A stretch of DNA of 64,000 bases, from NCBI RefSeq assembly GCF_025567365.1, contig NZ_JAOQJG010000003.1:1-64000 (forward strand), written 5' to 3'. The notes beneath the pieces were generated by a model. It made no database searches. It was not told the DNA's origin and saw nothing but the letters and a program-made list of their open reading frames with translations. Source of the stretch: Anaerostipes amylophilus. Its GTDB lineage: Bacteria; Bacillota; Clostridia; Lachnospirales; Lachnospiraceae. The position numbers and the translations under genes were made by a program. Positions 62,330 through 64,000 of the stretch are shown piece by piece. Numbering within the stretch: position 1 is the first letter of the stretch; every line of letters begins with the position of its first letter.

Positions 62330-62386
62330 TTGAAAATGAGAAAAGATTGTGATAGTATTAACATATCGGCGAGAGAGAAGATCGCC
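62330..62386 (+). promoter_or_regulatory. thlA promoter and leader hairpin
   Basis: TTGAAA (62330-62335), 17 bases, TAGTAT (62353-62358). A small GGCGA/TCGCC stem (62368-62386) lies just after the expected transcription start. Confidence 0.75.
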
Positions 62387-62422
62387 AAAGTATAATAATC
62401 AAGAATATGGAGGAAAATTGAT

Positions 62423-63607
62423 ATGGCAAAGAAAGTAGTTATCGCAGGAGCATGCCGTACAGCGATTGGTAAAATGGGTGGAGTACTCAGCACAGTACCA
62501 GCAGTAGACATGGGATCAATCGTAATCAAAGAAGCATTAAAGAGAGCAGGAGTTCCAGCTGATCAGGTAGACCATGTATACATGGGATGCGTTATCCAGG
62601 CAGGATTAGGACAGAACGTTGCTCGTCAGGCTTCCTTAAACGCAGGACTTCCAATTGAAACACCAGCAGTTACAGTTAACGTAGTATGTGGATCAGGATT
62701 AAACTGTGTAAACATGGCAGCACAGATGATTCAGGCAGGAGATGCTGATATCGTTGTTGCCGGTGGTATGGAAAGCATGTCAATGGCTCCATTTGCATTA
62801 CCAAAAGCACGTTTCGGATATCGTATGAACAACGGAACACTGGTAGATACAATGGTTAACGATGCATTAACAGATGCATTCAATCACTATCACATGATGA
62901 TCACAGCTGAAAACGTAGCAGAACAGTGGGGATTAACTCGTGAAGAATTAGATGAGTTTGCAGCAGCTTCTCAGCAGAAAGCAGTCGCAGCTCAGGAATC
63001 AGGAAGATTCAAAGATGAGATCGTTCCTGTAGAAGTAAAACAGAGAAAGAAAACAGTTATCGTAGATACAGACGAAGGACCAAGACCTGGAACAACAGCT
63101 GAATCTTTAGCAGGATTAAGATGCTGTTCAGGAAAAGAAGGTGGAATGGTTACAGCTGGTAACGCATCAGGAATCAACGATGGTGCAGCAGCAGTCGTAG
63201 TAATGAGCGAAGAAAAAGCTAAAGAATTAGGTGTTACACCAATGGCTACATATGTAACAGGAGCTCTTGGTGGTGTAGATCCATCTATCATGGGTGTTGG
63301 ACCAGTAGCTTCTACAAAGAAAGCTTTAGCAAAAGCAAACTTAACAATTGACGATATGGACTTAATCGAAGCAAACGAAGCTTTCGCAGCACAGTCTGTA
63401 GCAGTAGCAAGAGATCTGAAATTCGATATGAGCAAAGTAAACGTAAACGGTGGAGCAATCGCTCTTGGACATCCAGTAGGAGCTTCAGGATGCCGTATCT
63501 TCGTTACACTGCTTCATGAAATGCAGAAGAGAGACGCTAAGAAAGGTCTTGCAACACTTTGCATCGGTGGTGGAATGGGTTGCACAACTATCGTTGAAAG
63601 AGACTAA
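62423..63607 (+). CDS. thlA: Acetyl-CoA C-acetyltransferase (thiolase)
   Basis: The 394-residue biosynthetic thiolase condenses two acetyl-CoA to acetoacetyl-CoA, the first step to butyryl-CoA. It has the acyl-enzyme cysteine in VNVVCGSGLNCVN near residue 89, NEAFAAQSVAV, the catalytic histidine in ALGHPVGASG and the C-terminal CIGGGMGCT cysteine. It is directly followed by a crotonase gene, the standard butyrate gene order. GGAGGAAAA precedes the ATG. The codon use is biased toward optimal codons, as in a highly expressed gene. Confidence 0.97.
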   Translation: MAKKVVIAGACRTAIGKMGGVLSTVPAVDMGSIVIKEALKRAGVPADQVDHVYMGCVIQAGLGQNVARQASLNAGLPIETPAVTVNVVCGSGLNCVNMAAQMIQAGDADIVVAGGMESMSMAPFALPKARFGYRMNNGTLVDTMVNDALTDAFNHYHMMITAENVAEQWGLTREELDEFAAASQQKAVAAQESGRFKDEIVPVEVKQRKKTVIVDTDEGPRPGTTAESLAGLRCCSGKEGGMVTAGNASGINDGAAAVVVMSEEKAKELGVTPMATYVTGALGGVDPSIMGVGPVASTKKALAKANLTIDDMDLIEANEAFAAQSVAVARDLKFDMSKVNVNGGAIALGHPVGASGCRIFVTLLHEMQKRDAKKGLATLCIGGGMGCTTIVERD

Positions 63608-63643
63608 TTAATTATAGATAATTAGGAAAGGAGAATTCTTAGA

Positions 63644-64000
63644 ATGGAATTCGTTACATATGAGCAGGATGGTTTTGTAGGTGTTGTAACAATCAATCGT
63701 CCAAAAGCATTAAACGCATTAAACAGTGAAGTATTAAAAGAGATCGAAGCAACTTTTGATGCAATTGACTTAGATGCAACAAGAGCCGTTGTATTAACAG
63801 GTGCTGGAGATAAATCTTTCGTTGCCGGTGCTGACATCGGAGAGATGAGTACATTAACAAAAGCAGAAGGAGAAGCTTTCGGTAAGACAGGAAACGATGT
63901 ATTCCGCAAGATCGAAACATTCCCTATTCCAGTTATCGCAGCAGTCAATGGATTCGCTTTAGGTGGTGGATGTGAGATTTCCATGAGTTGTGATATCAGA
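63644..64000 (+). CDS. crt: 3-hydroxybutyryl-CoA dehydratase/crotonase (3' end outside window)
   Basis: The first 119 residues of an enoyl-CoA hydratase-family protein are present. VVTINRPKALNALN, SFVAGADIGEM (first oxyanion-hole strand) and NGFALGGGCEISMSCD (with the conserved glycine and glutamate) are clear. With thlA upstream it should convert 3-hydroxybutyryl-CoA to crotonyl-CoA in butyrate synthesis. AAAGGAG precedes ATG 63644. The frame is open to the window edge. Confidence 0.94.
   Translation, partial: MEFVTYEQDGFVGVVTINRPKALNALNSEVLKEIEATFDAIDLDATRAVVLTGAGDKSFVAGADIGEMSTLTKAEGEAFGKTGNDVFRKIETFPIPVIAAVNGFALGGGCEISMSCDIR

Noticed and set aside
62100..62330. Rex operator upstream of thlA
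   Set aside because: No TTGTTAA-N4-TTAACAA-like match was found; the visible inverted repeat has a different sequence and spacing.

Overview
The window is a low-GC Gram-positive chromosome segment, most like a butyrate-producing Lachnospiraceae (Anaerostipes-type; the genus is inference). Supporting evidence: AT-rich codon use, strong AGGAGG ribosome sites, a glmS self-cleaving ribozyme, a thiolase-crotonase pair that starts a butyryl-CoA pathway, a sorbitol PTS operon in the gutFRMCBA order known from Lactobacillus casei, and a four-gene block resembling protein families that I recall as restricted to Lachnospiraceae (DUF5717/DUF5716). No rRNA, tRNA or CRISPR array was seen.

Layout. 1-4.1 kb: end of an unknown gene, then class II aldolase, YjbQ-type protein and a triosephosphate isomerase-like protein, a 760-bp gene-free stretch with two long inverted repeats, and glycerol dehydrogenase. 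4.2-8.8 kb: accessory island with a group II intron relic that has lost its reverse transcriptase, an Agr-like sensor kinase and LytTR regulator without a visible peptide partner, a membrane-anchored RCC1-repeat protein and a small membrane protein. 9-11.3 kb: glmS with ribozyme and promoter. 11.4-13.4 kb: LtaS-like protein with an extra C-terminal domain. 13.5-19.2 kb: tig-clpP-clpX-lon proteostasis block. 19.2-23.7 kb: folate synthesis (folC, HD protein, folP, fused folB-folK) and pheA. 23.8-28.8 kb: two tandem LtaS-like paralogues with an unusual extracellular N-terminal domain. 29-31.2 kb: purA, lepB, ridA. 31.3-32.4 kb: a reverse-strand CobD/HisC-like aminotransferase.

32.5-38.5 kb: four tightly coupled genes of unknown function (huge helical protein, Hsp70/actin-like protein, TPR protein, membrane coiled-coil protein). 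This is the best candidate in the window for an undescribed system. 38.5-43 kb: valS, a PHP phosphoesterase and a reverse-strand exonuclease. 43.1-51.8 kb: ruvAB, U32 peptidase, an FtsW/RodA-PBP pair, a NUDIX hydrolase and a DacF-like carboxypeptidase. 51.9-57.2 kb: the sorbitol operon. 57.4-61.9 kb: metallophosphoesterase, scpA-scpB, ilvB-ilvN. 62.4-64 kb: thlA and the start of crt, behind a clear promoter and a perfect inverted repeat.

The housekeeping genes are ordinary. The unusual material lies in the 2.3-3.0 kb repeats, the 4.2-8.8 kb island, the LtaS variants, the 32.5-38.5 kb block and several small sequence oddities (cysteine insert in IlvB, cysteine tail on the folate-operon HD protein, missing histidines in the sorbitol PTS and its regulator). 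All calls are from reading the sequence; no database search was run.
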